The position numbers and the translations under genes are program-made. This document shows positions 1 through 8,200 of a DNA stretch of 64,000 nt, in pieces (positions within the stretch are counted from its first letter, which is position 1; each line of letters opens with the position of its first letter). The stretch covers positions 193 to 64,192 of the forward strand of contig NZ_AXAE01000033.1 of NCBI RefSeq assembly GCF_000472705.1, given 5' to 3'. This DNA is from Mesorhizobium erdmanii USDA 3471 (GTDB taxonomy: Bacteria; Pseudomonadota; Alphaproteobacteria; Rhizobiales; Rhizobiaceae). The notes below the pieces were generated by a model. That model had not been told where the DNA came from and made no database searches. It saw nothing but the letters and a program-made list of their open reading frames with translations.

Positions 1-1474
1 GCTCCGCCGCGCGTGCTTCGGGGCTCACGTCACGAACCTTGGAGATGTCGAATTCCGGTCCGCCTGCCGAAAGCTGTCGGGCCGCTGCGCGCGCCTTATC
101 GATCCAGGTGTCGGGAGCCTCACCCTCGGCAACGATGCGATCATTGACGATCGAGAATCGCACTGTATGCGGCGGATACAGCGATGCGGTCAGGCGCTTC
201 AACACGAACTGCGGCTCAAGGCTCTGATAGAATTGCCACTGCGAATGAACGCGGGCGGGATCGACCTGCGTCCCAGACAACAGCGACTGCGGGTCGGCGG
301 CAAGCGGGTCTCTCAGGCCGGAAATGTAGAACTGTCCGCCCCTCTCCGTTTGCTGGGCGACGATGATGCCCGGCTGGGTCTCCAGTTGCGACACATAGGC
401 CTGCCAGCGCTGCCCGGCTTGCCAGGAAAGAAAGAACCAACCGCCTGCCGGAATCAAAAGCAGCAGGACTGCAACCGCTACCAGCCACGGGAATCCCTGG
501 TTTGACTCCTCCTGCTTCAGCTCAACGCACGTCCGCAATTGCGCCTCTACGCTGGCTAACCGCGAACTGTCACCGTCAAACTCCCCTAAAGCCTGTGAGC
601 ACTCCTCATGGATTCGGAGTAGTACATCACGAACTATTTCATGTAATTCCTCTGGCGGATTTCCTCGGATCACCGAAACCAAGGTCGCAAACTGGCCAAC
701 TTCTGACCAAAGGCGAAGGTCACCAAGACGGATCGTGTCCAGACTGCTCTGTTCTTTTTCGCTAAATGAGTCCTTCACAAAATCTTGAATTGCACTAAGC
801 ATCGACGAAATGAGTTGCGGGTCCTCGCTCGTTGCATTATCGGCAGCTACATGCGCTATCAAAAGTCCGGAATTCCGGCTAATGAGAAAGACATGTTCTA
901 CGCGATATACGAGAGAATGCTTCAGAACAACTTCTGAGAAGCTAGCACCGGTTCTCCACGATTCAACTCTCCACTTGAGCCCATGCCACGTAAATATATG
1001 TCTTAAAGTTTCATTCAGCGACTGAAAGGTCTGGTCGATCTTTTCCCCGATCGACTTGCGAATTGCCGGTAAAAACACCGGGTATAATATATCAGTCAGC
1101 GTGCGCGGGCTCTTCTGGATCGACCGTTGCACAGCCCTTTCAACAGCTGGCGCAAGGGCCTCGCCGAGTTGCGCGTGAGGTGCGCGCGCGGCCGCGCTGG
1201 CAAGAACGTCGCCTACGGCTGCCGCGAGCCGCTCCGGTTCGTCTAGCAGATGCGTAACTCGTGAAAGCTCTGAAATTTCGCGGCTGACCAGCAACTGGCG
1301 CAGCGTTTCCATGCGAGGATCGGCGGTTGGAACTCCGTCGAAACGCGCACGATAATCCGGATCAACGTTCCGGGCAATTTCGATCAAAAGACGGGCCAGA
1401 GCCTCGCGATCAATCTCTGTATCGTTCGAGGCTGTTCGTCGCGGAAGGCTGATCGGGTCGACGGTCGACGTCAA
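1..1474 (-). CDS. OmpA-family-like membrane protein, 3' end beyond window
   Basis: This is an open minus-strand frame of about 491 codons with no stop before the window edge, so the C-terminus is missing. The first 325 or so residues look soluble and helical. One hydrophobic membrane segment follows near residues 326-348 (WLVAVAVLLLLIPAGGWFF). After it comes a region resembling the BON-like part that precedes an OmpA domain in long OmpA-family proteins. The OmpA domain itself would lie outside the window, so the family is inferred. No ATG or GTG is available before a stop; the best start is TTG at 1474, 8 bases after the stop of the coiled-coil gene, which suggests one transcript. Confidence 0.6.
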   Translation of the reverse strand, partial: MTSTVDPISLPRRTASNDTEIDREALARLLIEIARNVDPDYRARFDGVPTADPRMETLRQLLVSREISELSRVTHLLDEPERLAAAVGDVLASAAARAPHAQLGEALAPAVERAVQRSIQKSPRTLTDILYPVFLPAIRKSIGEKIDQTFQSLNETLRHIFTWHGLKWRVESWRTGASFSEVVLKHSLVYRVEHVFLISRNSGLLIAHVAADNATSEDPQLISSMLSAIQDFVKDSFSEKEQSSLDTIRLGDLRLWSEVGQFATLVSVIRGNPPEELHEIVRDVLLRIHEECSQALGEFDGDSSRLASVEAQLRTCVELKQEESNQGFPWLVAVAVLLLLIPAGGWFFLSWQAGQRWQAYVSQLETQPGIIVAQQTERGGQFYISGLRDPLAADPQSLLSGTQVDPARVHSQWQFYQSLEPQFVLKRLTASLYPPHTVRFSIVNDRIVAEGEAPDTWIDKARAAARQLSAGGPEFDISKVRDVSPEARAAE

Positions 1475-1481
1475 GGTCCCA

Positions 1482-2147
1482 TCAACTCGCTTTCCAACTA
1501 CGGTCCGAGTTGCTCTTGCTGCCGACGGGATCCTGATTTAGACATTTTGCAACCTCGACAAACAGGCCAGCCAAAAGATTTCGGTCGGTCTTGACGTTGC
1601 TGAGATCGGCAAACATTTTCTCTATCAGCATCTGAACGCCTTCATTCTTCTGCTTGATTTCCTCACGCAGTGAATGATCGTTCCGATTTATCCGGTCCGC
1701 AACATCGCGCTCAAGCGCGCTCAATTGATCGGACAAACCGCGCACCTGCTTTTCAAGTGCCTGGTTTTGCTCGCGGAGATTCCGGTCGATCTCCTTGTCG
1801 GCATCGGCTCGTGAATCTTTTTCGTTCCGCAATTGCCCCGCAAGCGAATCGACCTGCTTCTTTGCATTTGACTCGTACATGTCGAGATTGCGCTTGGCCT
1901 CGGATTCGACATCCTTGAAGCGTTGCAGGACCCGTTCTTCGAGCTTGGAGAAGCGGCGGTCATAGTCCTGCATCTGGTTGCCGAACAGCAGATCACGTAT
2001 CTTGTCGACACCTACAGGGTCGCCAGAGCCGCCGTTTTCGCGAGCCTGGACCCCCATGAAATTCAGACCGTTTCCCTCAACGTTACCTATCAGATTTCCG
2101 TCCGCCTTCTTGTCTGAAGACACGGAATTCGAAGATTCCTTTGCCAT
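1482..2147 (-). CDS. Coiled-coil hypothetical protein
   Basis: The product is about 221 residues with no signal peptide or membrane segment. It is highly charged, and from about residue 60 to 190 it shows the E/K/Q/L-rich pattern of a long coiled coil (for example DRRFSKLEERVLQRFKDVES). The ATG at 2147 is preferred over one 24 bases upstream because GGAAGGG lies about 7 bases before it. The gene ends just ahead of the OmpA-like gene on the same strand, so the two probably form an operon. A structural or scaffold role at the envelope is a guess; I do not recognise a named family. Confidence 0.7.
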   Translation of the reverse strand: MAKESSNSVSSDKKADGNLIGNVEGNGLNFMGVQARENGGSGDPVGVDKIRDLLFGNQMQDYDRRFSKLEERVLQRFKDVESEAKRNLDMYESNAKKQVDSLAGQLRNEKDSRADADKEIDRNLREQNQALEKQVRGLSDQLSALERDVADRINRNDHSLREEIKQKNEGVQMLIEKMFADLSNVKTDRNLLAGLFVEVAKCLNQDPVGSKSNSDRSWKAS

Positions 2148-3230
2148 GCTTTTGCCCTTCCGTTTGAACACCTGCTAAAGTGCAAACCCCATATATAAGA
2201 AAGTCAGCATGTCAGCAAAATACCCGGCTCGCAAGCCGCTATCGTCTTGACTTGAATCGAATCTTGAGGCAGCGGCGCGAGAGTCGCCAACGCTGCAATG
2301 GCAGTTGGGAACGACGCCATTTTAAGCGCGGCGGCAGCGGCCGGTCCTGCCCCGCGTGCGCGCATCGAAGCACTCATCACCCGCTCTACTATCCCTTGAT
2401 GCGCTGTGTCCTCTGCCGGGCGCTCGAGGATTCGGATGTGGACAAGATATTCGGCAGGCTCTGGCAACGGAAGATGTACCAAGGCGCTGGGGACATCGAG
2501 TAAATGAGTGTGATGACGTCGAGATAGGCGACCTCATTGACCACCTCGGCGATACGTCCTTCACTGATGCGAATGGGAGCATGAGCAGGCTCGTCAGCAC
2601 CCCTCGTGGTAGGAACTTCACAGGCGCATACGACAGCGTTCGGTAGCGCCGACCATGAGCAATGGGCCCTTTCATGTGTCGGGACATACAGCCGTTCAGC
2701 GCGAGACCATGGCCAGCAGTTTCTGGCCGCTTGCGGAAGGTCAGTTACAGGTATCGCAGGTGGAAGCAGCCGTTCCACTGCTCCTGATCGGCGGTGTCGC
2801 GGACTCTGGCCCGTAAATGGCGATCTGGCCGCACAAGGCCACGCCCCGTGCGAGAGCGTAGGGTCAATGACCGAACCGGACCGAGGAGACTGGGAGTGCA
2901 TGGCCCACCGCATCCCAGATTGATCGTGACTGCACGATAAGCCTTTACCGCTCCGCGGGCGGTCGGCCAGATGGTTGTGCTGGGCGAGACCAACGTGGCG
3001 GGATTGGTCTGGTCGCTTCCGAAGGCGCCTATAGTCAACCAGATGATTACGCCCTCAAGCTCGGCCGAGCCACGCACCACGTCTCCATACGAAGGCAAGG
3101 CGCCATTTTCTCAAAACATGGCTCCTGTGCGCAAAGCGGATAGTGGGCCAGTTATGTTGGATATAGCCTCTGACGAAATTGCGCGAAATCAATTGGCGCA
3201 ACATTGCCGACTCACGGCTGGCGGGGGACT
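2148..3230. other. About 1.1 kb without a convincing gene
   Basis: Both strands carry only short, mutually overlapping frames with no good ribosome binding site. The one frame with a hint of family resemblance is at 2204-2482 on the minus strand and is listed separately. The right end (3180-3230) supplies the leader and ribosome binding site (GGCGGGGGAC) of the SphA-like gene. Confidence 0.5.
2204..2482 (-). pseudogene. Possible degenerate muconolactone-isomerase-like (YciI fold) remnant
   Basis: The frame encodes about 92 residues, the usual length of muconolactone delta-isomerase. It has the pattern EYLVHIRI near the start and a tail (AIAALATLAPLPQDSIQV) resembling the end of that family. 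It would need a TTG start and has no clear ribosome binding site, and the middle does not match well. Other reading frames upstream are open but unrecognisable. I regard it as a possible decayed gene only. Confidence 0.2.
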
Positions 3231-4250
3231 ATGAATAGACAAGACGTATTCCGGATAAGTGTGCTCAGGGCATCCAGCACCTTCGCCGGGGCTACGATGA
3301 GGTGCGGCGCCAAGGGTTTGCTGGGCGTTGCTATGACTGCGCTCGCCAACCTGGTGATCGTTCCAAGCGTCCACGCGGCGGAAGGCGGCGCAAGCTTCTA
3401 TCTGCTCGGCTCGCGCGGACCCATGGCGGGCTTTACCCCACCGCCCGGCGTCTATTTCCAGAACGATTTTTACATCTATTCCGGCAATGCGCGGGTAGAT
3501 CTCGACCTCGGCGGAAAGCTGGTCGCGGACGTGCACGCGAAGGCCCTTATCAACCTCTCTACCGCCCTTTGGGTTTCTCCCTGGCAGGTAATGGGTGGCA
3601 ATTTGGCATTCACGGCGACCGTGCCGATCGGCGGACCCGATATTACGGGGAGAATTGTCCCGAGCCCATTTTCGGTGTCCGATAGCATCACGACCCTGGG
3701 CGATCCGGTGCTTGGAACTTTCGTCGGCTGGCACAACGGAGACTTTCACTGGCAGACCGGGGTGAGCGTGAACGTACCGGTCGGAGATTATCACGAGGGC
3801 GACATCGCCAATCTGTCGTTCAACCACTGGGCCGCGGACATTTACGCATCGGGCACATGGCTGAGCCCGGCTACCGGCCTTGAACTGTCGGCGGCAACCG
3901 GCATTACCTTCAACGGCGAGGATCCGGCGACCCACTACAAGAACGGCACGGACTTCCACTTCGAGGGAACGATCGACCAACACTTCAGCAAGGCCTTCGA
4001 TGTCGGCCTGGTTGGCTACTATTACAACCAGCTGACCGATGACACCGGGTCTGGAGTTCCCCCGGTGGTTGGCGGTTTCAGAGGCGAGGTGGCGGCGATC
4101 GGCGCCACTGCCGGCTATAATTTCCAGGTCGGCAAGCTGCCGGTCTCGACCCGGATCAAATATTTCCACGAATTCGATGCCAAAAATCGTCTCGAAGGCG
4201 ATTCGGTCTTTCTAACGGTTGCCATGCCGCTTTGGGTGGCGGGGCACTGA
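3231..4250 (+). CDS. SphA/MetA-like outer-membrane protein
   Basis: The protein has about 339 residues. A hydrophobic export segment ends near the VHAAEG sequence around residue 45, followed by a beta-strand-rich body with many aromatic and Gly/Asn turns, and it ends in a hydrophobic strand. The body matches the SphA / phenol-degradation MetA family of outer-membrane proteins, proposed to pass hydrophobic or aromatic substrates. The start at 3231 is preferred because GGCGGGGGAC directly precedes it; a second ATG at 3297 is also possible. It is the first gene of a plus-strand run with a sulfatase and its activating enzyme, which suggests uptake of a sulfated compound (inference). Confidence 0.75.
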   Translation: MNRQDVFRISVLRASSTFAGATMRCGAKGLLGVAMTALANLVIVPSVHAAEGGASFYLLGSRGPMAGFTPPPGVYFQNDFYIYSGNARVDLDLGGKLVADVHAKALINLSTALWVSPWQVMGGNLAFTATVPIGGPDITGRIVPSPFSVSDSITTLGDPVLGTFVGWHNGDFHWQTGVSVNVPVGDYHEGDIANLSFNHWAADIYASGTWLSPATGLELSAATGITFNGEDPATHYKNGTDFHFEGTIDQHFSKAFDVGLVGYYYNQLTDDTGSGVPPVVGGFRGEVAAIGATAGYNFQVGKLPVSTRIKYFHEFDAKNRLEGDSVFLTVAMPLWVAGH

Positions 4251-4327
4251 TCGGCAGAAGGGCGCGCACATTCTTTTGGTCCACGCCAAAGCCAGGTTAG
4301 CGCCGACAAAACAAGGGAGGCTAAAAA

Positions 4328-5833
4328 GTGAACAACAATCAGGAATTGCCGGAAGCCGGTATAGGCACCAAAATCACGCGGCGCGACGCATTGATGGCCG
4401 GCACGGCGGCTGCCGTTTCGCGGTTTGCCGCACCGGTCGGTCTTTCGGGCGCGCTCGCTGGCCTCGCTGGCGCCGAGCAAGCGGCGGCCCAACCGGCACG
4501 CCCCAACATCGTCTATATCATCTCCGACGACCAGGGCTGGAAGGACGTCGGCTTCCACGGCTCGGACATCAAGACGCCCAACATTGACAAGCTCGCCGCC
4601 GATGGCGCGCGCCTGGAACAGTTCTATGCCCAACCGATGTGCACGCCCACACGGGCGGCGCTGATGACGGGGCGCTATCCGTTGCGCTACGGCCTGCAGA
4701 TGGGGGTCATCCCGTCGGGTGGGCACTACGGGCTCGCCACCGACGAGTATCTCCTGCCGCAGATGCTCAAGGACGCCGGATACAAGACCGCGATGGTGGG
4801 CAAATGGCATCTGGGGCATGCAAAGACTGAATACTGGCCGCGGCAGCGCGGATTCGATTCGTTCTATGGCGCCCTGGTTGGCGAGATCGACCATTTCGAG
4901 CACGCTTCCCATGGCGTGAAGGACTGGTATCGCGATAACAAGCCGCTGAAGGAACGTGGCTTCGACAACACTCTGTTCGGCAAGGAAGCGGCCAACGTCA
5001 TCGACAAACATGACGGGAAGGCGCCGTTGTTTCTCTATTTGGCATTCACCGCGCCGCATTCACCGTTTCAGGCGCCCGACGAATATGTCCAGAAATACGC
5101 TCACGTCGCTGACGAGCAGCGCCGGCTCTACTCGGCCATGGTTTCCGTTATGGACGACGAGATCGGACGCGTTGTTGCCGCGATCGAGAAGAAGAAGATG
5201 CGCGACAATACCATCATCATCTTCCAGAGCGACAATGGCGGCGTGCGGGACGCAATGTTTGCGGGTGAATCGAAGGTCGGCAACAGCCTTCCGGCCGACA
5301 ATGGGCCTTATCGCAGCGGCAAGGGCACGCTCTATGAGGGTGGCACCCGTGTTTGCGCTCTGGCGAACTGGCCAGGCAACGTTAAGGCCGGCGACGTGAA
5401 CGGCCTGATACATGTCTCGGACATCTATCCGACTCTCGCCGGACTTGCCGGGGCGAAATCGACCAAGAACAAGCCGCTCGACGGCATGGATGTCTGGGGG
5501 ACGATCAGCGAAGGCAAACCCTCGCCCCGTACCGAGATGGTCTACAATGTCGACCCGACAGGCGGCGCAATCCGGGAGGGAGATATGAAGCTTGTATGGT
5601 CGGCCGGCGTGTTGGAGCGCGTCGAACTGTTCGACCTTGCCGCCGACAAATCTGAAACCACCAACCTGGCCGACAAGAAGCCTGACACCGTCAAGGAAAT
5701 GAAGGCGAAAATCGTGGATATCGCCAAGCAAATGGCGCCGCCGCTGCTGATCGGGGAGGCGATTAAGCTGACCTTCGGTGCGCCGCCAATAGCGGCGGAT
5801 CCATCGTCGATGTTCAATCAACTCGGAGACTAG
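4328..5833 (+). CDS. Arylsulfatase, Cys-type, TAT-exported
   Basis: This 501-residue protein belongs to the sulfatase (alkaline phosphatase-like) superfamily and would hydrolyse sulfate esters. A twin-arginine leader (TRRD near residue 18) is followed by a hydrophobic stretch ending at the AAAQP cleavage region, so it acts in the periplasm. Asp67 and Asp68 (ISDDQG) are metal ligands. The signature CTPTR begins at Cys105, the residue that must be oxidised to formylglycine. Further conserved pieces are MVGKWHLG and FQSDNGG. The start is GTG, with GGGAGG about 8 bases upstream. The activating enzyme follows 41 bases downstream. The substrate is not evident from sequence. Confidence 0.92.
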   Translation: MNNNQELPEAGIGTKITRRDALMAGTAAAVSRFAAPVGLSGALAGLAGAEQAAAQPARPNIVYIISDDQGWKDVGFHGSDIKTPNIDKLAADGARLEQFYAQPMCTPTRAALMTGRYPLRYGLQMGVIPSGGHYGLATDEYLLPQMLKDAGYKTAMVGKWHLGHAKTEYWPRQRGFDSFYGALVGEIDHFEHASHGVKDWYRDNKPLKERGFDNTLFGKEAANVIDKHDGKAPLFLYLAFTAPHSPFQAPDEYVQKYAHVADEQRRLYSAMVSVMDDEIGRVVAAIEKKKMRDNTIIIFQSDNGGVRDAMFAGESKVGNSLPADNGPYRSGKGTLYEGGTRVCALANWPGNVKAGDVNGLIHVSDIYPTLAGLAGAKSTKNKPLDGMDVWGTISEGKPSPRTEMVYNVDPTGGAIREGDMKLVWSAGVLERVELFDLAADKSETTNLADKKPDTVKEMKAKIVDIAKQMAPPLLIGEAIKLTFGAPPIAADPSSMFNQLGD

Positions 5834-5874
5834 CGGCGCTCGGATCAAAGTTCGCGTCCTGTGGAACTGTAGTT

Positions 5875-6858
5875 ATGAATGATGCAGGCATGGCTGTGCC
5901 ATCTACGCATGTTCGTTCCGTTCCTCGGGACAGCCTGCCATTTCCAAACATGGTGCGAATACCTGGTGGCGAATTTCTGATGGGATCAGACCACCATTAT
6001 CCGGAAGAGGCCCCAACTCACCGCGTCGTGGTCGATGGTTTCTGGGCGGATGTGACGACTGTCACGAACAATGATTTTGCGAAGTTCGTCGCAGCGACAG
6101 GGTACGTAACGCTGGCGGAGTGTCCTGCCCGTGCAGCCGACTATCCAAGCGCCCCGGCGGAGATGCTCGCTCCCGCATCAGCGATGTTCGTCCGGCCGCC
6201 GCCTGGCACCAACCGAAGCGACCATTACCGGTGGTGGGCTTATGTGAAGGGCGCCAATTGGCGCCATCCGCGTGGCCCTGCGAGTTCTATCAAAGGTCTC
6301 AACAACCATCCTGTAGTCCACATCGCATTTGAGGACGCCGAGGCGTATGCGGCTTGGGCGGGAAAGGCGCTCCCGACCGAGGCGGAATGGGAGTTTGCCG
6401 CGCGCGGCGGGCTGGATGGCGCCGAGTTCGTATGGGGCGACGAACTGACCCCCGGCGGCCAGCATATGGCCAACACTTACCAAGGTGAATTCCCGTACCG
6501 AAATGCCTGCGAGGACGGCTACGAATGGACCGCTCCGGTCGGCTCGTTTCCTGCAAACGGCTATGGGCTCCACGATATGGCAGGCAACGTCTGGCAGTGG
6601 ACCACGGACTGGTACCAGGAGCACCGCCAGATCGATAGCCCATGTTGCACGATGACCAATCCGCGCGGCGGCGAGCGGGACGCGAGCTACGATCCGTTGA
6701 CGCCTGACATGAGGATTCCGCGCAAGGTCACCAAGGGCGGGTCCTTCCTCTGCGCGCCCAGCTACTGCCGGCGTTATCGTCCCGCCGCGCGCATGGCGCA
6801 GGCGATAGACACTTCCACTTGCCACCTCGGCTTCCGTTGCATCGTGCGTCCGGCATGA
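5875..6858 (+). CDS. Formylglycine-generating enzyme (sulfatase-modifying factor)
   Basis: This 327-residue protein is an FGE-sulfatase domain protein. It opens with MVRIPGGEFLMGSD, carries the NNHPVVHIAFEDAEAYAAWAGKALPTE core type, and ends with the active-site block GGSFLCAPSYC and GFRC. The two catalytic, copper-binding cysteines of true FGEs are present at Cys293 and Cys298, so it should oxidise the Cys of CxPxR motifs to formylglycine. There is no export signal, in keeping with modification in the cytoplasm before TAT export of the folded sulfatase encoded just upstream. The adjacency makes enzyme and substrate an obvious pair. Confidence 0.93.
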   Translation: MNDAGMAVPSTHVRSVPRDSLPFPNMVRIPGGEFLMGSDHHYPEEAPTHRVVVDGFWADVTTVTNNDFAKFVAATGYVTLAECPARAADYPSAPAEMLAPASAMFVRPPPGTNRSDHYRWWAYVKGANWRHPRGPASSIKGLNNHPVVHIAFEDAEAYAAWAGKALPTEAEWEFAARGGLDGAEFVWGDELTPGGQHMANTYQGEFPYRNACEDGYEWTAPVGSFPANGYGLHDMAGNVWQWTTDWYQEHRQIDSPCCTMTNPRGGERDASYDPLTPDMRIPRKVTKGGSFLCAPSYCRRYRPAARMAQAIDTSTCHLGFRCIVRPA

Positions 6859-6907
6859 GGAAGCGTGCCGAAGCTCCGCTGGCATAACCCGCAGGGGAAA
6901 GTGCATA

Positions 6908-8131
6908 ATGGCACAGTCTAAATGGGCGTGCAGGCAGACTGTAGTGAGTACATCGGCTCTGTTCCTCACGCTGACGGCGTGCGGAACAGGACCAGAAGGC
7001 GTCCTTGCGCCAATTTCTGCGAGCCAGGTGTCATCGTCGGCATCGGACGTGACAATGCTGGTCGCGACCAGCCGCAAGCCATCCGGCGACCCGGCAACAT
7101 TGTTTACAGGAGAGCGCAGCCCGACGCTTTCCTTGACCGACCTGACCATCTCCATTCCACCCAACCGTGCACCCGGCACCGTCGAATGGCCGAAAAAGCT
7201 GCCGCCCGATCCCCGAAAGGAATTCGCTGTCGTTGCCGCGAAAAACCTGTCAATTCACGAAGCCCACGACTGGCTGCATTCTCAAAATTCGAATGGCCGC
7301 GTTCTCGTATTCGTACATGGCTTCAACAACCGCTACGAGGATTCGGTTTTTCGTTTCGCGCAGTTTGTGCACGACTCGCGGGCGAAGGTCGTGCCGATCC
7401 TTTTCACGTGGCCGTCGCGCGCCAGCGTGTTCGGCTACAATTACGACAAGGAAAGCACCAATTTCTCGCGTACGGCGTTCGAGCGAACGTTAAAGGCTTT
7501 GGTGGACGACCGCGGCGTGACGGACATCACCGTCATGGCCCATTCGATGGGAACATGGCTTGCCATGGAATCGCTGAGGCAGATGGCTTTGGAGGACGGG
7601 CAGGTTTCGCCCAAGATCCGGAACGTCATCCTTGCATCTCCCGATCTCGACGTAGATGTCTTCGGTCGCCAGTGGACCGAGCTCGGGTTGAAGAAGCCGA
7701 AATTCACCATCACTGTCTCGCGCGACGATCGGGCACTTGCTGTCTCGCGTCTGATTGCAGGCAATGTCGATCGGGTTGGGCAGGCTGATCCGTCAAAGGA
7801 GCCGTACAAATCTAAGCTGGAGGCGGCCGGAATAACGGTTCTCGACCTGACCAACGTGAAGACCGACGATCGCTTGAACCATAGCAAATTCGCCGAAAGT
7901 CCGGAAATCGTGCAGCTGCTGGGGGCACAATTGGCCTCCGGCCAAACCCTCACCGACTCGCGAGTAGGCCTTGGCGACGAACTTGGTTTGGTGGTTGCCG
8001 GCACCGTCGACACGGTTGGCAACGCCGCGGCAGCGACGGTCAGTGCGTCAATCACGACAATCGAGCGAAAAGCGGACAAACCCGCCGACGAACTCGAGAC
8101 GATCCTGAAGGGCGATTCGACCACCGAGTGA
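6908..8131 (+). CDS. DUF900 alpha/beta hydrolase lipoprotein
   Basis: The 407-residue product begins with a lipoprotein signal (lipobox LTAC, Cys25) and then an alpha/beta hydrolase of the DUF900 family. VLVFVHGFNNRYEDSVFRFA contains the oxyanion-hole region, and AHSMG around Ser213 is the nucleophile elbow. An Asp and a late His (NHSKF near residue 320) could complete the triad. The last 90 residues are Ala/Ser/Thr-rich and lack family motifs. The start at 6908 has AGGGGAAA upstream. It lies 49 bases after the FGE gene and 69 before the MscS gene, so co-transcription is likely. The substrate is unknown. Confidence 0.8.
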   Translation: MAQSKWACRQTVVSTSALFLTLTACGTGPEGVLAPISASQVSSSASDVTMLVATSRKPSGDPATLFTGERSPTLSLTDLTISIPPNRAPGTVEWPKKLPPDPRKEFAVVAAKNLSIHEAHDWLHSQNSNGRVLVFVHGFNNRYEDSVFRFAQFVHDSRAKVVPILFTWPSRASVFGYNYDKESTNFSRTAFERTLKALVDDRGVTDITVMAHSMGTWLAMESLRQMALEDGQVSPKIRNVILASPDLDVDVFGRQWTELGLKKPKFTITVSRDDRALAVSRLIAGNVDRVGQADPSKEPYKSKLEAAGITVLDLTNVKTDDRLNHSKFAESPEIVQLLGAQLASGQTLTDSRVGLGDELGLVVAGTVDTVGNAAAATVSASITTIERKADKPADELETILKGDSTTE

Positions 8132-8200
8132 TCCGTGCCGGAGAACCGACGCGCAGGACTTGTTGGCTGCTACGGGCGAAGTGCTGAGGGGGAAGAAATT

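Noticed and set aside
2389..2913. 174-residue minus frame in the 2-3 kb gap
   Set aside because: No start site and no family resemblance; three frames are open together as expected for GC-rich non-coding DNA.
3189..4169. Long minus frame of 326 codons
   Set aside because: It lies wholly opposite the SphA-like gene, whose product is recognisable; the composition is that of an antisense shadow.
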